Source of the DNA: Streptomyces xanthophaeus
GTDB lineage: Bacteria > Actinomycetota > Actinomycetes > Streptomycetales > Streptomycetaceae
DNA length: 64,000 nt
Direction: 5' to 3'
Assembly (NCBI RefSeq): GCF_000725805.1
Contig: NZ_JOFT01000023.1
Location: 81,338-145,337, forward strand
A program made the position numbers and the translations under genes. The notes beneath the pieces are model-generated. The model ran no database searches. It saw nothing but the letters and a program-made list of their open reading frames with translations, and was not told the origin of the DNA. Below are positions 35,494-43,826 of the stretch, in pieces (within the stretch, counting starts at the first letter, position 1; each line of letters starts with the position of its first letter).

Positions 35494-36798
35494 ATGGGTG
35501 TACGGGGCCGGCACCGCCGGTATCAGCCGAGCAGCATCAACCGGGCCTCGCTCGTCGTCACCGCCGGTGGCGCCGGGATGGCGCTCCCGCTGATCGGCGC
35601 CGGAGCGGCCCACGCCGCCTCCGTGGACACCTGGAACAAGGTCGCCGCCTGCGAGTCCACGAACACCTGGAACATCAACAGCGGCAACGGCTACTACGGC
35701 GGCCTTCAGTTCAGCCAGAGCACCTGGCGGGCCTTCGGCGGGACCGCCTACGCCGCCCGCGCGGACCTGGCGACCAAGGACCAGCAGATCGCGGTCGCGG
35801 AGAAGGTCCTGGGGGGCCAGGGGCCGCAGGCCTGGCCCGCCTGCGGGAAGAAGGCCGGGCTCTCGCGCAGCGGTCCGGCCCCGGCCGTCGCCCCGCAGCA
35901 GGGGCAGGCGCCGAAGGTCCAGATCCAGATCCAGCAGTCGGCGCCGGCCCAGCAGCCTGCCGTCATCCCCCGGCCGACCGGCACCCCGGTCCTGCCGAAC
36001 CCGTACGTCGTCGCGCCCGGTGACTCGCTGTCCGCGATCGCCACCCAGCAGCACGTCGAGGGCGGCTGGCAGGCCCTGTACGAGACCAACCGGGTCACCG
36101 TGGGCGCCGACCCGAACCTGATCTTCCCCGGCCAGCGGCTCACCCTGCGGATCACCACGGCGCCGCCCGCCCAGAACCCGGAGAAGCCGCCGCGCACGGC
36201 GGAGCCGGTGAAGCCCGTGGAACCGGCGCAGGAGCAGGCGGAGAAGCCTGCCGCAAAGCCTGCGGAGAAGCCCGCCGAAAAGGCCGCCGAGAAGCCCGCC
36301 GCCAAGCCGGCCGAGAAACCGGCCGAGAAACCGGCCGTCAAGCCGGCCGAGAAGCCCGCCGCACCCGCCTCAGCGCAGCAGAAGCCCGCCGCGGGCGGCT
36401 TCTCCGCCCCGGTCGATGCAGCTCTGGGTACCGCCTACCGCGTCTCCGGCTCTTCCTGGTCCAGCGGCTACCACACGGGCATCGACTTCCCGGTGGCGAC
36501 GGGCACCTCCGTCAAGTCCGTGAGCCCCGGTCAGATCGTCTCCGCGGGCTGGGCCGGTGCGTACGGATACCAGGTCGTCATCCGGCACACCGACGGGCGG
36601 TACTCCCAGTACGCGCACCTGTCGGCGCTGTCGGTCAAGGCCGGGCAGCAGGTCTCGGGAGGCCAGCGCATCGGCCGCTCCGGCTCCACCGGCAACTCCA
36701 CCGGACCGCACCTGCACTTCGAGGTGCGCACGGGGCCCGGCTACGGCTCCGACATCGACCCGCTCAAGTACCTCCGCGGCCACGGGGTCAGCATCTGA
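35494..36798 (+). CDS. Rpf-like transglycosylase - LysM - M23 endopeptidase
   Basis: 434 residues with ATG at 35494 (GGGGG upstream); in-frame starts exist back to 35461. Signal peptide to ~AAHA, then a transglycosylase/Rpf domain with WNKVAACESTNTWNINSGNG (the Glu is catalytic), a LysM domain (YVVAPGDSLSAIA to PGQRLTL), a ~45-residue (A)EKPAxKPAEKPA repeat linker, and a C-terminal M23 domain with HTGIDF and HLHFEV zinc motifs. It can cut both glycan strands and peptide cross-links of the wall. Secreted; probably acts in spore germination or growth. Confidence 0.93.
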   Translation: MGVRGRHRRYQPSSINRASLVVTAGGAGMALPLIGAGAAHAASVDTWNKVAACESTNTWNINSGNGYYGGLQFSQSTWRAFGGTAYAARADLATKDQQIAVAEKVLGGQGPQAWPACGKKAGLSRSGPAPAVAPQQGQAPKVQIQIQQSAPAQQPAVIPRPTGTPVLPNPYVVAPGDSLSAIATQQHVEGGWQALYETNRVTVGADPNLIFPGQRLTLRITTAPPAQNPEKPPRTAEPVKPVEPAQEQAEKPAAKPAEKPAEKAAEKPAAKPAEKPAEKPAVKPAEKPAAPASAQQKPAAGGFSAPVDAALGTAYRVSGSSWSSGYHTGIDFPVATGTSVKSVSPGQIVSAGWAGAYGYQVVIRHTDGRYSQYAHLSALSVKAGQQVSGGQRIGRSGSTGNSTGPHLHFEVRTGPGYGSDIDPLKYLRGHGVSI

Positions 36799-37635
36799 CC
36801 CCCGCACGTGCGGGGGCACGGCGGTGAGGAGGATCAGGCCGGACGCCGCCAGTACGGCGCTGGCCACCGCCGCCGCCGTGCCCGCGGCCCCGTACCGGAA
36901 GCCCTCGTCGAAGAGGGAGATGCCGACCACCGCCGCGACCACCGGGTTGGCCACGGTCACCGTGGCCAGCGGCGCGGTCAGCCCGGCACCCCGGTACGCC
37001 GCCTGGGACAGCAGCAGCCCGGCCGCCGCCAGGACGGCGATCGCCGCGAGGTCGGGCCACAGGGCGCCCAGGGCGTCCGGAGCGAAGGACTCGGCCACCG
37101 ACTTGGTGAACACCGAGGCCATCCCGAAGACCAGCCCGGCCGCCGCGGCCAGCAGCACGCTGTGCAGCACCGCCCGGTGCATCCGGTGCGCCGCCAGGAA
37201 CAGCACGGCCACCCCGGCTCCGGTCACGATCAGCAACAGGTTCCGCTCCGCACCCGCCAGGCTCTGCTCCGCCCGCCCGTCGCCGCCCGTCAGCGCCAGC
37301 AGCCCGGCCAGGCCCGCCGTGGCCAGCACGGCACCGCGCCAGGCGGCCGTACCGGCCCGGCGCCCCACGAAGTACGCCGCCATCGGCAGCGCGAATACGA
37401 TGGTGAGCGCGCCGAGCGGCTGGACCAGGCTCAGCGGGCCGTAGGCCAGCGCCACCACGTGCAGCAGGGCGCCGAGGCCGTTCAGCCCCACGGCCACCCA
37501 CCAGCCGGTCCGGCGCAGCGGGGCGTACGAGCGGTCCGGCGTGCTCGCCGCGACCCGTTCCTGGACGATCGCCCCACCGGCGTACGCGAGGGCGGACACG
37601 AGGCAGAGCAGTACCGACAGCGCTAGGGCACTCAT
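36370..37635 (-). CDS. DMT-family (EamA) transporter with C-terminal extension
   Basis: Start at MSALALSVLL. Residues 1-~280 give about ten hydrophobic helices with the EamA internal repeat (AYAGGAIVQERVA, LVQPLGALTIVFALPM, then LTAPLATVTVANPVVAAVVG). This is the full usual length of the family. The frame then stays open 429 nt into the convergent Rpf-M23 gene, adding ~143 residues of low-hydrophobicity sequence without homology. Either the natural stop was lost or the extension is real. Exports or imports small metabolites; substrate unknown. Confidence 0.8.
   Translation of the reverse strand: MSALALSVLLCLVSALAYAGGAIVQERVAASTPDRSYAPLRRTGWWVAVGLNGLGALLHVVALAYGPLSLVQPLGALTIVFALPMAAYFVGRRAGTAAWRGAVLATAGLAGLLALTGGDGRAEQSLAGAERNLLLIVTGAGVAVLFLAAHRMHRAVLHSVLLAAAAGLVFGMASVFTKSVAESFAPDALGALWPDLAAIAVLAAAGLLLSQAAYRGAGLTAPLATVTVANPVVAAVVGISLFDEGFRYGAAGTAAAVASAVLAASGLILLTAVPPHVRGSDADPVAAEVLERVDVGAVAGPRAHLEVQVRSGGVAGGAGAADALASRDLLPGLDRQRRQVRVLGVPPVGVPDDDLVSVRTGPARGDDLTGAHGLDGGARRHREVDARVVAAGPGRAGDAVGGTQSCIDRGGEAARGGLLLR
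36799..36816 (+). terminator. 18-bp perfect palindrome after the M23 stop
   Basis: CCCCCGCAC followed by GTGCGGGGG starts at the base after the stop codon at 36796-36798. It is placed as a terminator of the Rpf-M23 gene. It also lies inside the open frame of the opposite DMT gene. Confidence 0.6.
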
Positions 37636-37962
37636 AGGTTCAACAATGCCCCACCGGGACGGTCCCTTCCTCCTCCCGCAGGAGGTCACGAGTCATACTC
37701 CAGGCATAGTCCAGATGGAGTACCAGATCAGGCCAGGGGTAGTGCGGACGCAGTACAGAGCGGGTCCGGGACCGCTGCAGAGCCGGTACACGGCCACCGC
37801 AGAGTCCGCCGGAGTCCGCTGCGCGAGGTGACCGGCCCCTGGCGCAGCGTGAAAGTGGCTTGATCGGGTTTGGTCCCGGGCACGGGGAATCCGTACAGTT
37901 CCCCTTTTGGGGACTTCCGCAGCAGGCGGATGCGGACGAATGAGCAAGGAACGGCAGCGGGC
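37636..37962. other. Divergent promoter region, DMT / SDR genes
   Basis: 327 bases. At 37697-37728 there is an inverted pair ACTCCA / TGGAGT (13 nt apart) interleaved with a direct repeat CCAGAT (37711 and 37723, 12 bp apart). This layout recalls MocR/GntR-type operators, often found upstream of EamA transporters. A + strand ORF of 61 codons through here has no ribosome binding site and odd composition, so it is not called. Confidence 0.45.
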
Positions 37963-39438
37963 ATGACGGTGACCGAAGACAGCCAGGACCACGTCCAGAA
38001 CTACGGACCGGGTATCGACCCCGAGCGGCTGGCCCTCTGCCTCAGCGTGCTCGACGAGCTGGACAAGCTCGACGTCGACCACCCCGACGCAGTCACCGTA
38101 CGCCGTGCCACCGCCGGCCTCTACCGCACGGTCAAGCAGCGCCGCCGCCAGGAGCGCCGCGCCGCCAAGACCGCCAACGACAAGGCCGTCACCGAGGCGA
38201 CCGCGACCGGCTCCGCCGAACGCATCGACGACGAGACCCAGGGCAACGCCCTGACCGCCGCCACGAAGGGCCCGATCGCCGGAATACTCCAGCGCCCGCG
38301 CTCCTGCTACATCTGCAAGACCCGCTACGTCGAGGTCGACGCCTTCTACCACCAGCTGTGCCAGGACTGCGCCGCCTTCAACCGCGCCCGCCGCGATGCC
38401 CGCACCGACCTGACCGGCCGCCGCGCCCTGCTCACCGGCGGCCGCGCCAAGATCGGCATGTACATCGCCCTGCGGCTGCTGCGCGACGGCGCGCACACCA
38501 CCATCACCACCCGCTTCCCGAACGACGCGATCCGCCGCTTCAAGGCCATGGAGGACAGCTCCGAGTGGCTGCACCGCCTGAAGATCGTCGGCATCGACCT
38601 GCGTGACCCGGCCCAGGTCGTCGCGCTCGCAGACTCGGTCGCCGCCGAGGGCCCGCTCGACATCCTGATCAACAACGCCGCGCAGACCGTGCGCCGCTCC
38701 CCGGGTGCCTACAGCGAGCTGGTCGCCGCCGAGAACGCCCCGCTCCCGGCCGGTGAGCTGCCCTCCGCCGAGGTCATCGGCACCTTCGGCAGCGGCACCG
38801 TCGACCGCGTCGCCGCCCTGCCCACGGGCAAGGGCGAGAAGCTCAGCGCGCAGGACGTCACCGAGCTCGCGCTGGTCTCCGGCTCCGCCTCGCTGGAGCG
38901 GATCGCGGCGGGCACCGCCATCGACGCGGGCGGTCTGGTCCCGGACCTGCACGACACGAACAGCTGGATCCAGACGGTGTCCGAGGTGGACCCGATCGAG
39001 CTGCTCGAAGTGCAGCTGTGCAACTCCACGGCGCCGTTCATCCTGATCAGCAAGCTCCGCCCGGCGATGGCCGCGGCCGGGGCCGGCCGCCGGTACGTGG
39101 TCAACGTCTCCGCGATGGAGGGCGTCTTCAGCCGCGGCTACAAGGGCGCAGGCCACCCGCACACCAACATGGCGAAGGCCGCGCTCAACATGCTGACGCG
39201 CACCAGCGCCCAGGAGATGTTCCAGAAGGACCAGATCCTGATGACCGCGGTCGACACCGGCTGGATCACCGACGAGCGGCCGCACCCCGACAAGATCCGC
39301 CTGGCCGAGGAGGGCTTCCACGCTCCCCTGGACCTGGTCGACGGCGCGGCCCGGGTCTACGACCCGATCGTCCGCGGCGAGGCCGGCGAGGACCTGTTCG
39401 GCGTCTTCCTCAAGGACTACGCCCCCGCCAACTGGTAG
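37963..39438 (+). CDS. Zinc-ribbon / short-chain dehydrogenase fusion
   Basis: 491 residues, nearly twice the length of a plain SDR. N-terminal helical ~110 residues, then two CxxC pairs (115/118 and 133/136), then an SDR Rossmann domain from ~150: TGGRAKIG (158-165), NNAAQT, and the Ser of NVSAMEG. Where the catalytic Tyr-x3-Lys is expected the sequence is HTNMAK, giving Thr401 and Lys405. An in-frame ATG at 37930 is an alternative start. Reductase activity is uncertain because of the Tyr change. Substrate unknown. Confidence 0.82.
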   Translation: MTVTEDSQDHVQNYGPGIDPERLALCLSVLDELDKLDVDHPDAVTVRRATAGLYRTVKQRRRQERRAAKTANDKAVTEATATGSAERIDDETQGNALTAATKGPIAGILQRPRSCYICKTRYVEVDAFYHQLCQDCAAFNRARRDARTDLTGRRALLTGGRAKIGMYIALRLLRDGAHTTITTRFPNDAIRRFKAMEDSSEWLHRLKIVGIDLRDPAQVVALADSVAAEGPLDILINNAAQTVRRSPGAYSELVAAENAPLPAGELPSAEVIGTFGSGTVDRVAALPTGKGEKLSAQDVTELALVSGSASLERIAAGTAIDAGGLVPDLHDTNSWIQTVSEVDPIELLEVQLCNSTAPFILISKLRPAMAAAGAGRRYVVNVSAMEGVFSRGYKGAGHPHTNMAKAALNMLTRTSAQEMFQKDQILMTAVDTGWITDERPHPDKIRLAEEGFHAPLDLVDGAARVYDPIVRGEAGEDLFGVFLKDYAPANW

Positions 39439-39445
39439 CCGGGCC

Positions 39446-39467
39446 GCCCGGGGCCCAGGCCCCGGGC
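39446..39467 (+). terminator. 10-bp perfect hairpin after SDR gene
   Basis: GCCCGGGGCC and GGCCCCGGGC around a 2-nt loop, 8 nt after the SDR stop codon. Confidence 0.6.
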
Positions 39468-39480
39468 ACGTTCCTGACTG

Positions 39481-39544
39481 CCCGACCGCCCGACTGCCCG
39501 ACCGCCCGACCGCCCGACTGCCCGGCCGCCCGACCGCCCGGCCG
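39481..39544. repeat. Eight 8-bp tandem repeats (CCCGACYG)
   Basis: Eight consecutive units of CCCGACCG, CCCGACTG or CCCGGCCG, noncoding, between the convergent SDR and HD genes. Slippage-prone, so copy number may differ among strains. Confidence 0.85.
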
Positions 39545-39598
39545 CGCGCGGCCGCGCCCGCCCCGTACCGGGCTCCCCGCGCTCCCCGTCCCCCGTCG

Positions 39599-40183
39599 TC
39601 ACGTGCGCAGGGCGGGCCGGGACGCGTACGCGCCGGCGGCCACCAGGTCCAGCACCGGCCGCCAGTCCTCCATCGAGCCCGCGTCCAGACCGGGCACCTT
39701 GCCCGCGTCGTCCGCCTGGCGCAGGGTCACCGCCGCCTCGGCGTCGGGGTCGGCCGCGAAGGCGCGCACCTCCGCCGGGTCCATCACCCCGCCCTGGGCC
39801 CGCAGCGTCAGCGCGCTCTGCGGGGACAGCGCCCGCTCCGGCTCCACGGCGGCCAGATAGCGCTTGGCCGGCACGTGCAGCCGCACGAGCCGGGCCACCC
39901 GACCACCGAGCAGCGGCCGCAGCGCCGCCGCCGCGTGGTCGGCGTGGCCGGCGTCGTCACCCGGACGGAGTAGATGCCCGAGGTCGTGCACGAGCCCCGC
40001 GACCTGGAGCTCCTTGTCATAAGGATGTGACCGGCGCAACAGGGCGGCCGTCTGGAGCCCGTGGTCGTGCAGGTCGACCGGATCGCCGCTGCGGTCGGGG
40101 GTGTCCCAGGCGCCCCGGCAGGCGAGCAGCAGCTCCATCAGCTCGTCGACACAACTGACCACCACCACACCGGACTTCGTCAC
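39599..40183 (-). CDS. HD-domain protein, PhnZ/TmpB-like
   Basis: 194 residues with GTG at 40183, preferred over ATG 40201 because GGAGGGAG lies 5 nt upstream. HD ligands: HDHGLQTAALL, LVHDLGHLL, GHADHAA and a late ADDAGK. The motif VRLHVPAKRYL is typical of the PhnZ/TmpB group of mixed-valent diiron oxygenases that cleave C-P bonds of hydroxylated phosphonates. That gives a more specific suggestion than a plain HD hydrolase. No partner hydroxylase (PhnY/TmpA) is beside it. Confidence 0.8.
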   Translation of the reverse strand: MTKSGVVVVSCVDELMELLLACRGAWDTPDRSGDPVDLHDHGLQTAALLRRSHPYDKELQVAGLVHDLGHLLRPGDDAGHADHAAAALRPLLGGRVARLVRLHVPAKRYLAAVEPERALSPQSALTLRAQGGVMDPAEVRAFAADPDAEAAVTLRQADDAGKVPGLDAGSMEDWRPVLDLVAAGAYASRPALRT

Positions 40184-40460
40184 GTCCGCTCCCTCCGTCA
40201 TCGGTAGGCCGGCGTCGAGCAGACCATCCGTCACGGACGCCCGGCCCCACGACTTACTGAACTCGCGGCGAAAACAAATGGTCGGTGTGGATTTTGCCTT
40301 TCCATCGAGCGGGGGTCCGCTCATATGTGTACTCTGAGGGTCATCAAGACGGCCCCAACCAGGCCACGCTCCACCACGGCGCCACCGCGTCCGGTAATCC
40401 TTGAGTCCCTTGACCAGCGCGGTCCCGCCAGCCGGGTTACGCGACACAAAGGAGTGCGCG

Positions 40461-40634
40461 GTGACAGACAAGACGAAGCCCGACCAGGTGCTGCTGGAAG
40501 CTACGGTGCGCAAGACCAAGCCCCGCTCGGATGAGCTCGGCAGCCTGGAGGTCTGGGCCCGGTCCGCCCCGATCCGGCTGGCGGGCTACGAGGACGACCT
40601 GGCCGACCCACACATCCTGCAGGGCATCGACTGA
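40461..40634 (+). CDS. 57-residue conserved-looking small protein
   Basis: GTG start with AAAGGAG upstream. Sequence runs VTDKTKPDQVLLEATVRK to DPHILQGID, with GSLEVWARSAPIRLAG in the middle: balanced charge, no Cys, no signal peptide, one Trp. Codon use is that of a normal Streptomyces gene. Upstream lies a 277-base divergent spacer. It is followed after 229 bases by an epimerase-like gene. No family recognised. It could be a small regulator or a peptide substrate. Confidence 0.6.
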   Translation: MTDKTKPDQVLLEATVRKTKPRSDELGSLEVWARSAPIRLAGYEDDLADPHILQGID

Positions 40635-40863
40635 CCCCGAGGCCGCGGGCCACGGGCCCGCGCGCTCACGGACACGAGGCACCAGGCCCCGTCAAGCGCC
40701 CCCGCCCGACCGGTGCCGGGGGCGCTGCCCTGACCGCCCGGGCGGCCGAGGAGCCGCCGAGCCGCCGACGGGGTCCGGTTCCCGAACTCCCTACGCCGTG
40801 AGCGTCATCGCTGAGGGCGATCACGACTTCCGCCGGGTCCGCCGTCCCGGCAGGCTGAGGCGC

Positions 40864-41847
40864 ATGAAGCTGCTGATGCTGGGTGGTACCGAATTCGTCG
40901 GACGCACGATCACCGAGGACGCCCTCGCCCGGGGCTGGGAGGTGACCGTGTTCCACCGCGGCCACCACGCGCCCCCGCCGGGCACCTCCGCACTGCACGG
41001 CGACCGCACCGCGCCGGGCGGACTGGACGCCCTCGCCGAGGGGGAGTGGGACCTCGTCGTCGACACCTGGAGCGGCGCCCCCACCGCCGTCCGCGACAGT
41101 GCCCGCCTGCTGCGCGGCCGGGCCGGGGCGTACGCGTACGTCTCCAGCCGCTCGGTGTACGCCTACCCGGCCCCGGCCGGTCTCGACGAGGACGGCCCGC
41201 TGGTCGAGGGCTCTCCCGACGCGGAGGCCATCGCCTACGCGCAGGACAAGCGGGGCGGTGAACTCGCCGCCCTGGACGCCTTCGGCGACCGCGCCCTGCT
41301 GGTCCGCGCCGGGCTGATCATCGGCCCGTACGAGAACGTGGGCCGACTGCCCTGGTGGCTGAACCGCATAGCCCGGGGCGGCCCCTTCCTCGCGCCCGGG
41401 CACGCCGACCTGCCGCTCCAGTACGTCGACGTGCGCGACCTCGCGCGCTGGACCCTGGACGCGGCCGCCGCCGGGCTCGGTGGCGCCTACAACCTGGTCT
41501 CCCCGCCCGGGCACGCCACCATGGGCAGCCTGCTGGCGGCCTGCGCGGCCGCCACCGGCGCCTCGGCCGAGCCGCGCTGGACCGACGCCGCGGCCATCGA
41601 GGCCGCCGGGATCGAGCCCTGGACCGAGCTTCCCATCTGGCTCCCGGAAGGGGAGCTGCACGACTTCATGTTCGGCGGCGACGTCGGCAAGGCCCTCGCC
41701 GCGGGCCTGGTGTGCCGGCCGGTGGCGGAGACCGTGGCCGACACCTGGGCCTGGCTCCAGTCGATCGGCGGCGTGCCCCCGCACCGGCCCGACCGGCCGC
41801 AGAAGGGCGTCTCCGCCGAGCGGGAGGCCGCGCTACTCGGGCTCTGA
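40864..41847 (+). CDS. NAD-dependent epimerase/reductase-like protein
   Basis: 327 residues, extended-SDR fold. N-terminal MLGGTEFVGRTITEDAL is the nucleotide-binding loop (GGTxFVG), and VSSRSVYAYP is the Ser/Tyr region. The usual YxxxK is not clear: YAQDKRGGE gives Tyr and Lys spaced by three residues and probably fills the role. Middle part WWLNRIARGG and DVRDLARW match the NAD-epimerase family. Convergent with the lipase-maturation gene, overlapping by 15 nt. Confidence 0.82.
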   Translation: MKLLMLGGTEFVGRTITEDALARGWEVTVFHRGHHAPPPGTSALHGDRTAPGGLDALAEGEWDLVVDTWSGAPTAVRDSARLLRGRAGAYAYVSSRSVYAYPAPAGLDEDGPLVEGSPDAEAIAYAQDKRGGELAALDAFGDRALLVRAGLIIGPYENVGRLPWWLNRIARGGPFLAPGHADLPLQYVDVRDLARWTLDAAAAGLGGAYNLVSPPGHATMGSLLAACAAATGASAEPRWTDAAAIEAAGIEPWTELPIWLPEGELHDFMFGGDVGKALAAGLVCRPVAETVADTWAWLQSIGGVPPHRPDRPQKGVSAEREAALLGL

Positions 41848-43272
41848 CCAGGCCGCATCCTCCAGCCGGGTCGGCGGCAGGTACTCGCGCAGCAGCGTGC
41901 GGTGCCACCAGGCGCCCGTCTCGCGCAGCTCCCGCCACGTGGTGAACCGGTAGCGGTACACCCGGGCCCGGACGTAGCGGGGCGGGGCGCCGGGGAAGGG
42001 GTTGTGGCGGAGCAGGCGCAGGGTGTCCCGGTCGCCCGCCAGCAGCCGCTCCACGAAGGGGCCGAACCAGTCCCGGGCGTAACCGGGGGACAGTGCGGCG
42101 AACCACATCAGCCAGTCCAGGCGCAGGTGGTACGGGGCGAACTGGCGCGGCATCCTGCCCGGTTCGCCCGGTTTCCCCTTGAACCCGTACGCGCGCCAGT
42201 CCCCGTCCGTGCGCGGCACCGGGTCGGCGGTGCCCTCGACCACGACCTCGTCGCGGATCCGGCCCACGGTGCCGAACGCCCCGTAGGTGTTGACGAGGTG
42301 GAGCGGGTCGAAGGAGCGGTTCATCACCTGGCGCCGGGAGACCATGTTGAGCACGGGGAGCCGGCTCCGTACGAGGACCAGCACGGTCACGGCGCAGACC
42401 AGGACCACGAACCACACCGGCGCCCCCTGCGAGGCCGCGGCCGGCGGCGGGCCCGCGAGCCCGGTGAAGTCCACGGCCGACAGGGCCAGCGTGATCGTCA
42501 GCCAGTTCAGCCAGGCGAAGTTCCCCGACAGCACCAGCCACAGCTGCGTGGCCACGATCGCACCGGCGGCGTACGAGGCCACCGGCTGCGGGGTGAACAG
42601 CAACACCGGGACGAGCAGTTGGGTGACGTGGTTGGCCGCGCACTCCACCCGGTGCACGGGTTTGGGCAGGTGATGGAAGAACCAGCTCAGCGGCCCGGGC
42701 ATCGGCTGCGTCTCGTGGTGGTGGTAGAGGCAGGTGAGCTTGCGCCAGCAGGGGTCCCCGCGCATCTTGATGAGCCCCGCGCCGAACTCCACGCGGAAGA
42801 GCACCCAGCGCAGCAGCCACAGCACCAGGACCGGAGGACCGGTCCGGGCGTTGCCGAGGAAGACGGCGAGGAAGCCCACCTCCAGCAGCAGCGACTCCCA
42901 TCCGAAGGAGTACCAGGTCTGTCCCACGTTCACGACGGAGAGGTAGAGCAGCCACAGCAGGGCCCACAGACCCATGGCCGCGGCCAGCGGCATCCGGTCG
43001 CCGGCCCCCGCGGCCAGTGCGGCGGACACTGCGGCCCCGGTCCAGGCGCAGCAGGCGAAGAGCCGGTCCGAGTAGTGCAGTTGGAACAGGCTCGGGGCGC
43101 GGCGGAAGGGCACGTGCCGTACGTAGCGCGGCACGGGCAGCATGCCGTGCGCCCCGATCAGGGCCCGGAACTGCAGGGCGGCCCCGATGAAGGCGAGGAG
43201 GTAGACGCCGGCCAGGGCCCGCTGGAAGACCAGCCGGCCCAGCCAGTACCCGGGTGCCGTGAACCAGTCCAT
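41833..43272 (-). CDS. Lipase maturation factor family protein
   Basis: 479 residues, multi-helix membrane protein. N-terminal WFTAPGYWLGRLVFQRAL, central FRVEFGAGLIKMRGDPCWR with CLYHHHETQPMPGPLSW, and a C-terminal soluble domain ending in RLEDAAW. These are hallmark blocks of the LMF1 family, which helps fold secreted lipases in animals; the bacterial role is unknown. ATG at 43272 has GGAGG only 2 nt upstream, so the exact start is uncertain. Third in a run with DUF1990 and YndJ genes. Confidence 0.9.
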   Translation of the reverse strand: MDWFTAPGYWLGRLVFQRALAGVYLLAFIGAALQFRALIGAHGMLPVPRYVRHVPFRRAPSLFQLHYSDRLFACCAWTGAAVSAALAAGAGDRMPLAAAMGLWALLWLLYLSVVNVGQTWYSFGWESLLLEVGFLAVFLGNARTGPPVLVLWLLRWVLFRVEFGAGLIKMRGDPCWRKLTCLYHHHETQPMPGPLSWFFHHLPKPVHRVECAANHVTQLLVPVLLFTPQPVASYAAGAIVATQLWLVLSGNFAWLNWLTITLALSAVDFTGLAGPPPAAASQGAPVWFVVLVCAVTVLVLVRSRLPVLNMVSRRQVMNRSFDPLHLVNTYGAFGTVGRIRDEVVVEGTADPVPRTDGDWRAYGFKGKPGEPGRMPRQFAPYHLRLDWLMWFAALSPGYARDWFGPFVERLLAGDRDTLRLLRHNPFPGAPPRYVRARVYRYRFTTWRELRETGAWWHRTLLREYLPPTRLEDAAWSEPE

Positions 43273-43292
43273 CGCCTCCAGTATCGGGCCGG

Positions 43293-43826
43293 TCAGGCGG
43301 CTGCGGCCAGCTTGCGCAGCGTATGGCCCAGCCAGCGCGCGTACCGCAGCTGGAGGAAGGGGACGACGGGCCCCGCGAGCCGGGTGTACCAGCAGGCCGG
43401 GCGGCTGAAGGCGGTCACCGTGAACCAGACCGTGCCGTCGGCGTCCATGGTCACGACGAAGGACTCCTCCCCGCATTCGGGGTGGCCGTCGAGGGTCCCG
43501 TAGGCGAATCCGATGCGGGTGGGTTCGTACGCCGTCCAGATCACCTCGCACGGAGCGGTGACCCGCATCGGCCCCACGCCGATGCCGACCTCCACGCGGC
43601 TGCCGGGCCGCACGGCCCGGGCATCCGCCCGGACCCGCATGCCCGAGGTCCGGTGGGCCCGGAAGGTGGTGACGGCGACCCCGGCGGCCTCGAAGGCGGC
43701 CCGTCCGTGCCCGATCCGGGTGCGGTGGTGGAGGTGGTTGTATCCGGCGGGGAGCGGGAGCCGGTCCGTCGCGCCCCGGTCGGGGTAGCTGAAGGTGCTG
43801 CGGCCGGCGCCGACGAGTCGGGTCAT
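43293..43826 (-). CDS. DUF1990 family protein
   Basis: 177 residues. Core blocks AGYNHLHHRTRIGHG, RVEVGIGVGPMRVTAPCEV, GFAYGTLDGHPECGEESF and the C-terminal RYARWLGHTLRKL match DUF1990. The fold is START-like and the function unknown. GGAGGAG lies 8 nt upstream. Start overlaps the YndJ stop (ATGA), so the two are coupled; such pairs are common in actinobacteria. Confidence 0.92.
   Translation of the reverse strand: MTRLVGAGRSTFSYPDRGATDRLPLPAGYNHLHHRTRIGHGRAAFEAAGVAVTTFRAHRTSGMRVRADARAVRPGSRVEVGIGVGPMRVTAPCEVIWTAYEPTRIGFAYGTLDGHPECGEESFVVTMDADGTVWFTVTAFSRPACWYTRLAGPVVPFLQLRYARWLGHTLRKLAAAA

Noticed and set aside
37646..37831. A 61-codon + strand ORF before the SDR gene
   Set aside because: No ribosome binding site; it spans the operator-like repeats and has odd composition, so it is treated as regulatory DNA.
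39481..39544. CRISPR array
   Set aside because: Units are 8 bp and contiguous, with no spacers and no cas genes.
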